NCBI GenBank assembly: GCA_052244495.1 | Contig: JBQPXH010000003.1 | Direction: 5' to 3' (one strand) | DNA from: Cereibacter_A sp052244495 | Lineage (GTDB): Bacteria > Pseudomonadota > Alphaproteobacteria > Rhodobacterales > Rhodobacteraceae | DNA: 64,000 nucleotides | Part shown: piece by piece, positions 50,572 through 61,217 of the stretch | Position numbering within the stretch: position 1 is the first letter of the stretch | Layout: each line of letters begins with the position of its first letter | Position numbers and translations under genes: made by a program | Notes under the pieces: model-generated | Database searches by the model: none | The model's input: the letters and a program-made list of their open reading frames with translations, nothing else | Told to the model about the DNA's origin: nothing

Positions 50572-51573
50572 ATGACCGTGAAAGTGGCAATCAACGGCTT
50601 CGGCCGCATCGGGCGGAACGTGCTTCGCGCCATCATCGAATCGGGCCGGACCGATATCGAGGTGGTGGCGATCAACGACCTCGGCCCGGTGGAGACCAAC
50701 GCGCACCTGCTGCGCTTCGACTCCGTCCACGGCCGCTTCCCCGCCACCGTCACCACCACCGAGAAGACCATCGACGTGGGCCGCGGCCCGATGGACGTGA
50801 CCGCAATCCGCAACCCGGCCGAGCTTCCCTGGGGTCATGTCGACATCGTGATGGAATGCACCGGCATCTTCACCGACAAGGAGAAGGCGAAGATCCACCT
50901 CGAGAACGGCGCCAAGCGCGTGCTGGTCTCCGCTCCCTCGACCGGCGCGGACAAGACCATCGTCTTCGGCGTGAACCACGAGACGCTGACGAAGGACGAT
51001 CTCGTCGTCTCGAACGCCTCCTGCACGACGAACTGCCTCTCGCCGGTGGCCAAGGTGCTGAACGACACGATCGGCATCACCAAGGGCTTCATGACCACGA
51101 TCCACAGCTACACCGGCGACCAGCCGACGCTGGACACGATGCACAAGGATCTCTACCGCGCCCGCGCCGCGGCGCTGAGCATGATCCCGACCTCGACCGG
51201 TGCGGCGAAGGCCGTGGGCCTCGTGCTGCCGGAACTGAAGGGCAAGCTCGATGGCGTGGCGATCCGGGTGCCGACGCCCAACGTCTCGGTTGTGGACCTC
51301 GTGTTCGAGGCCTCGCGCGCGACCAGCGTCGAGGAAGTGAACGCCGCGATCCGCGAGGCAGCGGACGGCAAGCTGAAGGGTATCCTCGGCTACACCGACC
51401 AGCCGAACGTCTCGACGGACTTCAACCACGACCCGCATTCGTCGATCTTCCACATGGACCAGACCAAGGTGATGGAGGGCAACATGGTCCGCATCCTGAC
51501 CTGGTACGACAACGAATGGGGCTTCTCGAACCGCATGGCCGACACCGCCGTGGCGATGGGCAAGCTGATCTGA
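50572..51573 (+). CDS. gap: Glyceraldehyde-3-phosphate dehydrogenase, type I
   Basis: A 333-residue dehydrogenase of glycolysis and gluconeogenesis. The Rossmann start is VAINGFGRIGRNVLRA (4-19); the catalytic cysteine is C151 in SNASCTTNCLSP; the catalytic His lies in MTTIHSYTGDQ; RARAAALSMIPTSTGAAKA binds phosphate. Length is normal. The ATG at 50572 follows GGGAGAG. A strong terminator with a UUCG loop follows, so it is probably transcribed alone or with the 47-residue gene. Confidence 0.95.
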   Translation: MTVKVAINGFGRIGRNVLRAIIESGRTDIEVVAINDLGPVETNAHLLRFDSVHGRFPATVTTTEKTIDVGRGPMDVTAIRNPAELPWGHVDIVMECTGIFTDKEKAKIHLENGAKRVLVSAPSTGADKTIVFGVNHETLTKDDLVVSNASCTTNCLSPVAKVLNDTIGITKGFMTTIHSYTGDQPTLDTMHKDLYRARAAALSMIPTSTGAAKAVGLVLPELKGKLDGVAIRVPTPNVSVVDLVFEASRATSVEEVNAAIREAADGKLKGILGYTDQPNVSTDFNHDPHSSIFHMDQTKVMEGNMVRILTWYDNEWGFSNRMADTAVAMGKLI

Positions 51574-51599
51574 TCATTGCGCGACCCCTCGAGGCGCGC

Positions 51600-51627
51600 G
51601 GGCCGGCCCTTCGGGGCCGGTCCTTTT
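51600..51627 (+). terminator. Terminator of gap
   Basis: GGGCCGGCCC-TTCG-GGGCCGGTCC, a 10-bp stem with one G-U pair and a UUCG loop, followed by TTTT. Confidence 0.88.
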
Positions 51628-51770
51628 CGTTTCAGGACGGCCGTGGCGAAGGTCCGGATGCCTTGCGAATGCTGCATGGCAGCACGGCGCGAACGGCCGT
51701 TGTTAGCGCCACCATTCGAGGGCAACTAAGGGCGGGAGGAGGAAAAGAGACAGAAAGAAGGACCTGAACC

Positions 51771-51926
51771 ATGATGACGCTGATCCAACCCATCCTGACG
51801 AGCCTGCGCGACCGCGCCCGCTATCGCCGCACCCGCGCCGAACTGGCCCGCCTGCCCCTCGACATCCGGCTCGACCTAGACATCCATGATGTGGATGCCT
51901 TCGCGCGCCGTGCCGTCTGGGGCTGA
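51771..51926 (+). CDS. DUF1127-like small protein
   Basis: A 51-residue protein, too short for many gene finders. After MMTLIQPILTSLRDRARYRR comes TRAELARLPLDIRLDLDIHD, the R-x-x-x-E-L-x-x-L-x-x-x-x-L-x-D-I spacing of DUF1127 (YjiS-like) proteins, then VDAFARRAVWG. Relatives are arginine-rich small proteins involved in RNA turnover and stress or phosphate responses. AAGGA lies eight bases before the ATG, and the leader contains GGGAGGAGG at about 51734. Two adjacent ATGs are possible starts. Confidence 0.7.
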   Translation: MMTLIQPILTSLRDRARYRRTRAELARLPLDIRLDLDIHDVDAFARRAVWG

Positions 51927-52061
51927 ACTTCCGATACGATCCCAAGCTGACACGACATCCTATCGCGCGGAATGGCCTGCAGGACCCGAGGGCGACGCAG
52001 GCCCGGCCGCGGGTCATCACGGGCGGAGGCACCACCGGCCCTCAGCCGGAAAACGCCTGAG

Positions 52062-52550
52062 TCAGCGATACTTCGCCACGAGCGCAGAGCCCACGTCCGG
52101 CGTCACGAAACTCGACACGTCGCCGCCCAGACGCGCGATTTCCTTGACCAGTTTCGAGGCGATGGCCTGCCGACGCGCATCTGCCATCAGGAAGACGGTC
52201 TCGATCCCGGCGTCGAGCGCCCGGTTCATGCCAACCATCTGGAACTCGTATTCGAAATCCGCGACCGCCCGCAGACCGCGGACGATCACCGAGGCACCCA
52301 CGTCGCGGGCGCAATCGATCAGCAGGTTCTCGAAGGGATGCACCACGATCTCACCGCCATTGGCCGCGATGGCGCGGCATTCGCTTTCGACCATGCGGAC
52401 GCGCTCCTCGAGCGTGAAGAGCGGCCCCTTGTCCCGGTTGATGGCAACGCCGATCACCAGACGGTCGACAAGCGCCATCGCGCGCTGGATGATGTCCAGA
52501 TGTCCCAGCGTCAGCGGATCGAAGGTGCCGGGATAGAGACCGATGCGCAT
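52062..52550 (-). CDS. coaD: Phosphopantetheine adenylyltransferase
   Basis: A 162-residue enzyme of coenzyme A biosynthesis that joins 4'-phosphopantetheine and ATP to dephospho-CoA. The nucleotidyltransferase start is MRIGLYPGTFDPLTLGHLDI with the T-x-G-H motif at 14-17; VIVRGLRAVADFEYEFQM is the phosphopantetheine site; the ATP loop reads RRQAIASKLVKEIA, where many relatives have ISSTLVKE. Length is normal. The ATG at 52550 is preceded by GGGAGGC. It lies downstream of the CBS protein gene on the same strand after 69 bases. Confidence 0.93.
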   Translation of the reverse strand: MRIGLYPGTFDPLTLGHLDIIQRAMALVDRLVIGVAINRDKGPLFTLEERVRMVESECRAIAANGGEIVVHPFENLLIDCARDVGASVIVRGLRAVADFEYEFQMVGMNRALDAGIETVFLMADARRQAIASKLVKEIARLGGDVSSFVTPDVGSALVAKYR

Positions 52551-52619
52551 GATGCCTCCCTTGTCGTCGGAAGGAACGCAATCGCATCGCGCCGCGGGAT
52601 GCAAGCCCCAAAAGCCGCG

Positions 52620-53054
52620 TCAGAATCCCTTGATCATGCCTTCCAGCGCGTCCTTTTCCATCGACAGTTCGGAAAGCCGCGCCTTCACCACGTCGCCGAT
52701 CGAGATGAGCCCGACCATCTCGCCCTCGGCCATCACCGGCAGGTGGCGGAAGCGGCCCTCGGTCATGATCTCGAGGATCATGTCCGCCTCGTCGGTGCAG
52801 ACACAGGTGGCGATCTTCGACGTCATGATCGACTCGATGCTGTCCGAAAGGCAGCCCGCTCCCCGCCGCCCCAGTTCCCGCACGATGTCCCGCTCGGAGA
52901 GCATGCCGTCCGGCCGCTTGCCGTCACGCGACACCACGACCGCCCCGATCCGGCGCGACGAGAGCACCTCGGCGGCCTGCGAGATGCTCGAACCTGGCGG
53001 AACCGTCACCACACCGTCATCGGACTTGGTCTTCAGTATCTGCTGAACGAGCAT
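52620..53054 (-). CDS. CBS-domain protein
   Basis: A 144-residue protein of two CBS domains (about 8-65 and 76-135) and nothing else. VPPGSSISQAAEVLSSRRIGAVVVSRDG and MLSERDIVRELGR are the first repeat; EADMILEIMTEGRFRHLPVM and LISIGDVVKARL the second. Such stand-alone pairs bind adenine nucleotides or other ligands and act as energy sensors for a partner enzyme or channel. The ATG at 53054 has GGGAGG upstream and matches the usual MxVxxIL start; an ATG at 53084 is the alternative. The partner is unknown. Confidence 0.85.
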   Translation of the reverse strand: MLVQQILKTKSDDGVVTVPPGSSISQAAEVLSSRRIGAVVVSRDGKRPDGMLSERDIVRELGRRGAGCLSDSIESIMTSKIATCVCTDEADMILEIMTEGRFRHLPVMAEGEMVGLISIGDVVKARLSELSMEKDALEGMIKGF

Positions 53055-53091
53055 CTGCGGGGCCTCCCTCCCGATATTCTCCATCCGGGAG

Positions 53092-54000
53092 TCACTCTAA
53101 CGCAATTTGCAGGCGAGTCATGTCCTCCAGACGTAGAACTTCGCGCCTGATGCCCCGTGCCAGGGCATCCGCGAACCGGTTCAGCCGCTCGAGCCGCGCA
53201 TCGTCCTGGTGACGGATGAGCCAGAAGGCCCGGCTGAGGCTCAGCACCTGCGGCAGGACCTTGACCAGCTCGGGCGCGGAGGGCATGGCAAAGTCGTGGA
53301 CAATCCCGACACCGGCGCCCGCCCGCAGCCAGTTCAGCTGGACAGAAACGGAGTTTGAGGCGAAGGGCACCGCGCCCGAGCCGAGCCCGGTCAGATAGTC
53401 GAGTTCCTTGTCGAAGATCATGTCGGGGATGTAGCCCACCAGCCGATGGGCCCGAAGATCGTCGAGACAGAGGATTGGCGGGTGCGTGGCAAGGTAGTCG
53501 CGGTGCGCCGCAAGATGCAGCCGGTAGTCCGCGAGCTTCTGCACGCGCAGGCGCCCGGCTTCTGGCCGGCTGACCGCGATTGCCATGTCAGCTTCTCGTT
53601 TCGAGAGGTTGAAAACCCGCGGCAGCGCAACGATCTGCACCTCGAGACCCGGGTTTTCGTCGCAGATCGCGGCGAGGACCTGCGGCAGAAGATAGTTGGC
53701 GCAACCGTCCGGCGCGCCGATCCGGATCTGTCCCGACAGGCCCCCTGCGCCCTGCAGATCCTCCGCTGCCTCCGACACGGCCTGCTCGGCGCGCTCGGCG
53801 TGGACGAGCAGCCGCTGCCCGGCCTCGGCCAGCGCATAGCCCTGCGGGCTCTTGACGAAGAGTGGTGCTCCCAGCGCTTCCTCGAGCCGCGCCACGCGCC
53901 GACCGACCGTCGCGGGATCGAGCCGCAGACCGCGACCCGCGCCCGAAAGGCTTTCGGCGCGCGCGACGGCGAGGAAGATGCGCAGGTCGTCCCAGTCCAC
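53092..54000 (-). CDS. LysR family transcriptional regulator
   Basis: A 302-residue regulator with winged helix DNA-binding domain VDWDDLRIFLAVARAESLSG through PATVGRRVARLEEALG (about 1-60) and an effector domain from about 90 (GQIRIGAPDGCANYLLPQVL). The start is GTG at 54000 with GGAGG five bases upstream; the long frame beyond it is antisense to mmsA. It is divergent from mmsA, 103 bases apart, and probably controls it, so the ligand may be an intermediate of valine or related catabolism. That link is inference from position. Confidence 0.83.
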   Translation of the reverse strand: MDWDDLRIFLAVARAESLSGAGRGLRLDPATVGRRVARLEEALGAPLFVKSPQGYALAEAGQRLLVHAERAEQAVSEAAEDLQGAGGLSGQIRIGAPDGCANYLLPQVLAAICDENPGLEVQIVALPRVFNLSKREADMAIAVSRPEAGRLRVQKLADYRLHLAAHRDYLATHPPILCLDDLRAHRLVGYIPDMIFDKELDYLTGLGSGAVPFASNSVSVQLNWLRAGAGVGIVHDFAMPSAPELVKVLPQVLSLSRAFWLIRHQDDARLERLNRFADALARGIRREVLRLEDMTRLQIALE

Positions 54001-54103
54001 TTCGGCCTCCGTCCGGGTATTTCTGCAAAACGCTTTTGGAGACTTGCCGCTTTCTCCGGCGGATTTGCAAGCTATCCTGCCGCCGCAACGATGGGAGGAA
54101 TTC

Positions 54104-55603
54104 ATGGAAGAACTCAGCCACTGGATCGACGGCAAGCACGTCAAGGGCAACTCGGGCCGCTTTGCGGACGTCTTCAACCCGGCGACGGGCGAGGTGCAGG
54201 CCCGCGTGCCGCTGGCCTCGAAGGCCGAACTCGACGCCGCCGTGGCCTCGGCCGCCGAGGCGCAGGTGAAATGGGGCGCCACCAACCCGCAGCGCCGCGC
54301 CCGCGTGATGATGGAGGTCGTGCGCCTCCTGAACCGGGACATGGACAAGCTGGCCGAGGCGCTGTCGCGCGAGCATGGCAAGACCCTGCCCGACGCGAAG
54401 GGTGACGTGCAGCGCGGCCTCGAGGTCATCGAGTTCTGCATCGGCGCGCCGCATCTGCTGAAGGGCGACTTCACCGACAGCGCCGGCCCCGGCATCGACA
54501 TGTATTCGATGCGCCAGCCGCTGGGTGTGGCCGCGGGCATCACGCCGTTCAACTTCCCGGCCATGATTCCGCTGTGGAAGATGGGCCCGGCGCTCGCCGC
54601 AGGCAACGCCTTCATCCTCAAGCCCTCCGAGCGCGACCCCTCGGTGCCGCTGATGCTGGCCGAGATCTTCCAGGAGGCGGGCCTGCCCGACGGTGTCCTC
54701 CAGGTGGTGAACGGCGACAAGGAGGCGGTCGATGCCATCCTCGACAACCACACCATCCAGGCCGTGGGGTTCGTCGGATCCACCCCGATCGCGGAATACA
54801 TCTATTCCCGCGGCTGCGCGAACGGCAAACGGGTTCAGTGCTTCGGCGGCGCCAAGAACCACATGATCGTCATGCCGGATGCCGACCTCGACCAGGCCGC
54901 CGATGCGCTGGTGGGCGCGGGCTACGGGGCGGCGGGTGAGCGCTGCATGGCGATTTCGGTCGCGGTGCCGGTGGGCGACGAAACGGCCGACGCGCTCATC
55001 GAGCGGCTGATCCCGAGGATCGAGAAGCTGAAGGTCGGTCCCTACACCGCGGGCAACGACGTGGATTATGGCCCGGTGGTCACGGCCGCCGCCAAGGAGA
55101 ACATCCTGCGGCTCGTCAATTCGGGTGTCGAGCAGGGGGCGGAGCTGGTCGTGGACGGCCGCAACTTCGCGCTCCAGGGCTACGAGAACGGCTTCTTTGT
55201 CGGGCCTCACCTCTTCGACCGCGTCACGCCCGAGATGGACATCTACCGCAAGGAGATCTTCGGCCCGGTTCTCTCGACCGTCCGCGCGGCCTCCTACGAA
55301 GAGGCGCTGAGCCTCGCCATGCACCACGAGTACGGGAACGGCACCGCGATCTTCACCCGCGACGGCGACGCCGCGCGCGACTTCGCCAATCGAGTGAACG
55401 TGGGTATGATCGGGATCAACGTGCCGATCCCGGTGCCGCTGGCCTATCACACCTTCGGCGGCTGGAAGAAATCGGCCTTCGGCGACCTGAACCAGCACGG
55501 GCCCGATGCCTTCCGCTTCTACACCCGAACCAAGACGATCACCTCGCGCTGGCCGAGCGGGATCAAGGAAGGCTCTGCCTTCAACTTCAAGGCGATGGAC
55601 TGA
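54104..55603 (+). CDS. mmsA: Methylmalonate-semialdehyde dehydrogenase (acylating)
   Basis: A 499-residue CoA-dependent aldehyde dehydrogenase that converts (methyl)malonate semialdehyde to propionyl- or acetyl-CoA in valine, thymine, beta-alanine or inositol breakdown. HWIDGKHVKGNSGRFADVFNPATGE is the family's N-terminus; GITPFNFPAMIPLWKMGPAL and FVGSTPIAEYI belong to the NAD site; the catalytic Cys is C281 in GAAGERCMAISVAV. It lacks the usual Glu general base, as normal for the CoA-acylating branch. The ATG at 54104 follows GGGAGGA. It is divergent from a LysR gene; no other valine-pathway genes follow. Confidence 0.93.
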   Translation: MEELSHWIDGKHVKGNSGRFADVFNPATGEVQARVPLASKAELDAAVASAAEAQVKWGATNPQRRARVMMEVVRLLNRDMDKLAEALSREHGKTLPDAKGDVQRGLEVIEFCIGAPHLLKGDFTDSAGPGIDMYSMRQPLGVAAGITPFNFPAMIPLWKMGPALAAGNAFILKPSERDPSVPLMLAEIFQEAGLPDGVLQVVNGDKEAVDAILDNHTIQAVGFVGSTPIAEYIYSRGCANGKRVQCFGGAKNHMIVMPDADLDQAADALVGAGYGAAGERCMAISVAVPVGDETADALIERLIPRIEKLKVGPYTAGNDVDYGPVVTAAAKENILRLVNSGVEQGAELVVDGRNFALQGYENGFFVGPHLFDRVTPEMDIYRKEIFGPVLSTVRAASYEEALSLAMHHEYGNGTAIFTRDGDAARDFANRVNVGMIGINVPIPVPLAYHTFGGWKKSAFGDLNQHGPDAFRFYTRTKTITSRWPSGIKEGSAFNFKAMD

Positions 55604-55799
55604 GGCATCGCCTCGATGACGGAGGGTCCGGGCGGGAGCAGATCTCCGCCCGGAGCAGGGCCGTCGATCAGGCGCCGGCACCTTTCGTGGGCAGGCGCGC
55701 CTGAGCTCGCGCGACATGTGCTCTTATGGGCGCGCTTGCGCCACCTTGACCTTCCGCCGCTCGTGCCGGAGACCGGAGACGACCCCTTCAGGAGCCGTC

Positions 55800-56456
55800 A
55801 TGAGCTGGATCGACGACGCCGCACTGCCCGACCTCGCCCCGGATGCCCGCGGGCGCCTCGAGGCGCTGCGCCCCGTCCGCCTGCCGCGCGGCACGCTGAT
55901 GTTCCGGCCCGGAGATGCGGCGCAGGGATTCGTCGTGGTGCTCGAGGGCCGGGTCGAGGTCTTCCTCACCGGCCCCACGGGGCGCGAGATCCTTCTCTAC
56001 GCGGTCGAGCCCGGGCAGAGCTGCGTGCAGACCACGCTCGGGCTCATGGGCGGCGAGGACTACACGGGCGAAGCCATCGCGGCCACGGACGTGAAGGCCG
56101 TCGTGATCCCGCGTCCCCTGTTCCTGCGGCTGATGGACGAGAGCGCGGCCTTCCGCAGCTTCGTCTTCACGGCCTTCGCCACCCGGATGCAGACCATGAT
56201 GCACGTGCTCGAGCGGGTGGCCTTCCAGCGCGTCGAGAGCCGGCTCGCCAGCACGCTCCTGGACATGGCCGAAGGAAACGAGGTCACCTCCACCCAGGCC
56301 GATCTTGCGACGCGGATCGGATCGGCGCGGGAGGTCGTGTCGCGCCGCCTCGACCAGTTCGCGCGCCGCGGCTGGGTGCGCACCGATCGCGGGCGCGTCA
56401 GCCTGCTCGACCCCGCAGCCCTGCGGCGCATCGCCGCGGCGGACGGTGCCGACTGA
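55800..56456 (+). CDS. Crp/Fnr family transcriptional regulator
   Basis: A 218-residue regulator with a cyclic-nucleotide-binding-type beta-barrel (about 20-120: RLPRGTLMFRPGDAAQGFVVVLEGRVEVF, GREILLYAVEPGQSCVQTTLGLMGG) and a Crp-type winged helix (about 145-205: RLASTLLDMAEGN, TQADLATRIGSAREVVSRRLDQF). C-x-x-C iron-sulfur ligands of Fnr are absent: only one Cys (in PGQSCVQT) is seen, so redox sensing through that thiol or a small ligand is possible. AGGAG precedes the ATG. It lies 97 bases upstream of the DUF2892 gene on the same strand and may control it. Confidence 0.85.
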   Translation: MSWIDDAALPDLAPDARGRLEALRPVRLPRGTLMFRPGDAAQGFVVVLEGRVEVFLTGPTGREILLYAVEPGQSCVQTTLGLMGGEDYTGEAIAATDVKAVVIPRPLFLRLMDESAAFRSFVFTAFATRMQTMMHVLERVAFQRVESRLASTLLDMAEGNEVTSTQADLATRIGSAREVVSRRLDQFARRGWVRTDRGRVSLLDPAALRRIAAADGAD

Positions 56457-56462
56457 GCCACG

Positions 56463-56475
56463 GTGACGTGGTCAC
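56463..56475. promoter_or_regulatory. Palindromic operator candidate upstream of the DUF2892 gene
   Basis: GTGAC-gtg-GTCAC, a perfect dyad resembling a Crp-type GTGA...TCAC site with one base less spacing. It starts seven bases after the Crp/Fnr gene's stop and 79 bases before the DUF2892 ATG. Confidence 0.45.
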
Positions 56476-56553
56476 AGACCGCGCCAGCCCCCTTGAGCTA
56501 GCCTTCGGACATGCCCCGAACCTCGGGGTGGTTCCCTTTGAAAGGCATGTCCC

Positions 56554-56757
56554 ATGTTCAAGACCAACGTCGGCGGCATCGACCGCATCCTCCGCATCGT
56601 CGTGGGCCTCGCGCTGCTTTCGGCCTTCTTCCTGCTGCCGGACGCCGGCTATCGCTATGTCCTGCTGATCGGCGTGGTGCCGCTGCTGACCGGCATCTTC
56701 TCGACCTGCCCGCTCTACTCCCTCCTCGGGATCAACACCTGCCCCGTCAAGGGCTGA
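56554..56757 (+). CDS. DUF2892 inner-membrane protein
   Basis: A 67-residue membrane protein of the DUF2892 family, found alone or fused to rhodanese domains (YgaP type). MFKTNVGGIDRILRIVVGLA and the last stretch TGIFSTCPLYSLLGINTCP, with its two cysteines, are the family signature; two hydrophobic helices lie at about 13-30 and 35-50. Relatives are linked to sulfur, cyanide or thiosulfate metabolism, but the role of the lone domain is not established. It follows a Crp/Fnr regulator gene and a palindrome that may be the regulator's site. Confidence 0.85.
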   Translation: MFKTNVGGIDRILRIVVGLALLSAFFLLPDAGYRYVLLIGVVPLLTGIFSTCPLYSLLGINTCPVKG

Positions 56758-56815
56758 GCGCGCCACGAGCACTGGCGTCGCGGCACGTCCGGGACCCGCG
56801 CCGCCCATAGACGAA

Positions 56816-56840
56816 GGCCGCCGCGACACCAGCGGCGGCC
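56816..56840. terminator. Hairpin between the DUF2892 gene and uvrA
   Basis: A perfect 9-bp stem GGCCGCCGC / GCGGCGGCC with a seven-base loop, between convergent genes. Confidence 0.6.
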
Positions 56841-56969
56841 TCCCTCCTGCCGGCCCGGACACCCCACCGGGGACATGGCCGGCCCGACCACGCACCACCG
56901 CCTCCGGGCGTTCCGCGGCAGCGCGGCGCGAGCGGGGCTCGATGCCCCCGAGCGGCGCACTCCCCCGGG

Positions 56970-59828
<2,859 letters not shown>

Positions 59829-59899
59829 CGCCCCGATCCTCACGTCTTCCAGAACGGCGGATATAGCGGCTGAGGCCCGAGTCTCCAACCGCCACATGT

Positions 59900-59914
59900 G
59901 AACATAGTATGAAC
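59900..59914 (-). promoter_or_regulatory. SOS box (LexA site) of uvrA
   Basis: On the minus strand GTTC-atactat-GTTC, exactly the GTTC-N7-GTTC direct repeat that is the alphaproteobacterial LexA site. It lies 71 bases before the uvrA ATG and just after the MFS gene's stop. Confidence 0.88.
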
Positions 59915-59938
59915 TTCAGGCTGATGGCAGCGAATAAT

Positions 59939-61105
59939 TCAGGCCGATGCCCTGCGGCGGGCGGAAAGCCACTGATGCAGCAGGATGCCGGAGAGGCTGG
60001 GCACGAGGACGAAGAAGATCAGCCCCCGCCCGCCGTGTCCTGCCATCAGCGCGGCAAGCAGCGGCGTGCCGCTGGTGGTGCCAAGGTTGCCGAGCTGGGC
60101 CACCGCACCCGCGGCCCGCGCGCGATCCTCGCGCCCTTCGTTGAGCTGCGGGATCGCCGCGAAGGAAGCCCCCTGCACGAGGCCGAGCGCCGCCGCCAGC
60201 GCGAGCGCCGCAGCCTGCATCGCCGGGCCATGCCCCCAGCCCGCCCAAAGGGCAAGCGTCGCCGCGATGGCGAGCGCAAAGCCGCCCTGCACCATCGAGA
60301 CTGCAGGGATCCGCCCCAGCATCCAGACCCCGAGCGTCATGGACACGGCGATGGAGGCCAGCGGCATGGCCGAAGCGAGAAAGGCCGGATGCCCCGTCTC
60401 GGGCGGCAGCAGCGTGAGCAGCGCGACATAGATCAGCGTGTAGCAGAAGAAGCCAATCGCAGGCGCGGCCACCCGCGCCGAGGCATAGATCTCACCGTGC
60501 TGCCGCAGAAGCGAGGCCTGCACGCGCCCCGTCTTCTCGCCGGTGCCATCGGGCGGCAGCAGGAACCACATCATGACCGCACAGGCCGCCATGTAGAACG
60601 CATGGATCAGGAACAGCGGCGGGATGCCCCAGGCCGCCACCAGCGGGCGACCGATCCAGGCGGTGAAGGCGAAGGAGACCGCGAAGAACGAGGACCAGAG
60701 CGTCATGGCGAAGCCCTGCCTCTCGCGCGGCGCGATCTGCGCGATCAGCACGGGCGCGGCCACCACGATGGCCAGATGCGCGACCCCTTCCACCGCCCGC
60801 AGCCCGAGCATCAGCGAGAGCGGCGGCATCAGCGCCTCGGCAAGCGACAGAAGCGCGCCGGCGGCCAGTGCCGTCACCAGCACCCGACGGTAGCCCAGCC
60901 GGGCCACGAGCAGCCCGGCGGTCGTGCCGAAGATCAGACCCGCGAAGCCCACGATGGACACGACGAGCCCCAGCGTCACCTCGGAGGCCCCGGCATAGGC
61001 GGCCGAGATCGGGCCGAAGATCACGCCCACCTTCGAGAACTGCGCCGCTGCCCCCAGTCCGGCGAACCAGAGCGCGAAAACCTGTAGCATGGGAGAGCGG
61101 ATCAT
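59939..61105 (-). CDS. MFS transporter
   Basis: A 388-residue major facilitator with twelve predicted transmembrane helices. The inter-helix loop GLLVARLGYRRVLV matches the G-x-x-x-D/R-R-x-G-R-R/K signature between helices 2 and 3, and PRERQGFAMTLWSSFFAVSFAFTAWIGRPL covers helices 4-5. The middle loop (DGTGEKTGRVQASLLRQHGEIY) is cytoplasmic. GGAG is six bases before the ATG. The substrate cannot be predicted. It follows lpd on the same strand after 112 bases and its stop is close to the SOS box of uvrA. Confidence 0.85.
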   Translation of the reverse strand: MIRSPMLQVFALWFAGLGAAAQFSKVGVIFGPISAAYAGASEVTLGLVVSIVGFAGLIFGTTAGLLVARLGYRRVLVTALAAGALLSLAEALMPPLSLMLGLRAVEGVAHLAIVVAAPVLIAQIAPRERQGFAMTLWSSFFAVSFAFTAWIGRPLVAAWGIPPLFLIHAFYMAACAVMMWFLLPPDGTGEKTGRVQASLLRQHGEIYASARVAAPAIGFFCYTLIYVALLTLLPPETGHPAFLASAMPLASIAVSMTLGVWMLGRIPAVSMVQGGFALAIAATLALWAGWGHGPAMQAAALALAAALGLVQGASFAAIPQLNEGREDRARAAGAVAQLGNLGTTSGTPLLAALMAGHGGRGLIFFVLVPSLSGILLHQWLSARRRASA

Positions 61106-61217
61106 GCCTTCTCCTACCGCGCTGCGGTGGCCGGGACCAGAGTGCCCGCGCCTTCCGCGACCGGAATGGCAGACGGCGCCCGAGGGGCGCCGCCGATCCG
61201 GACCAAAGGACCGTCCG

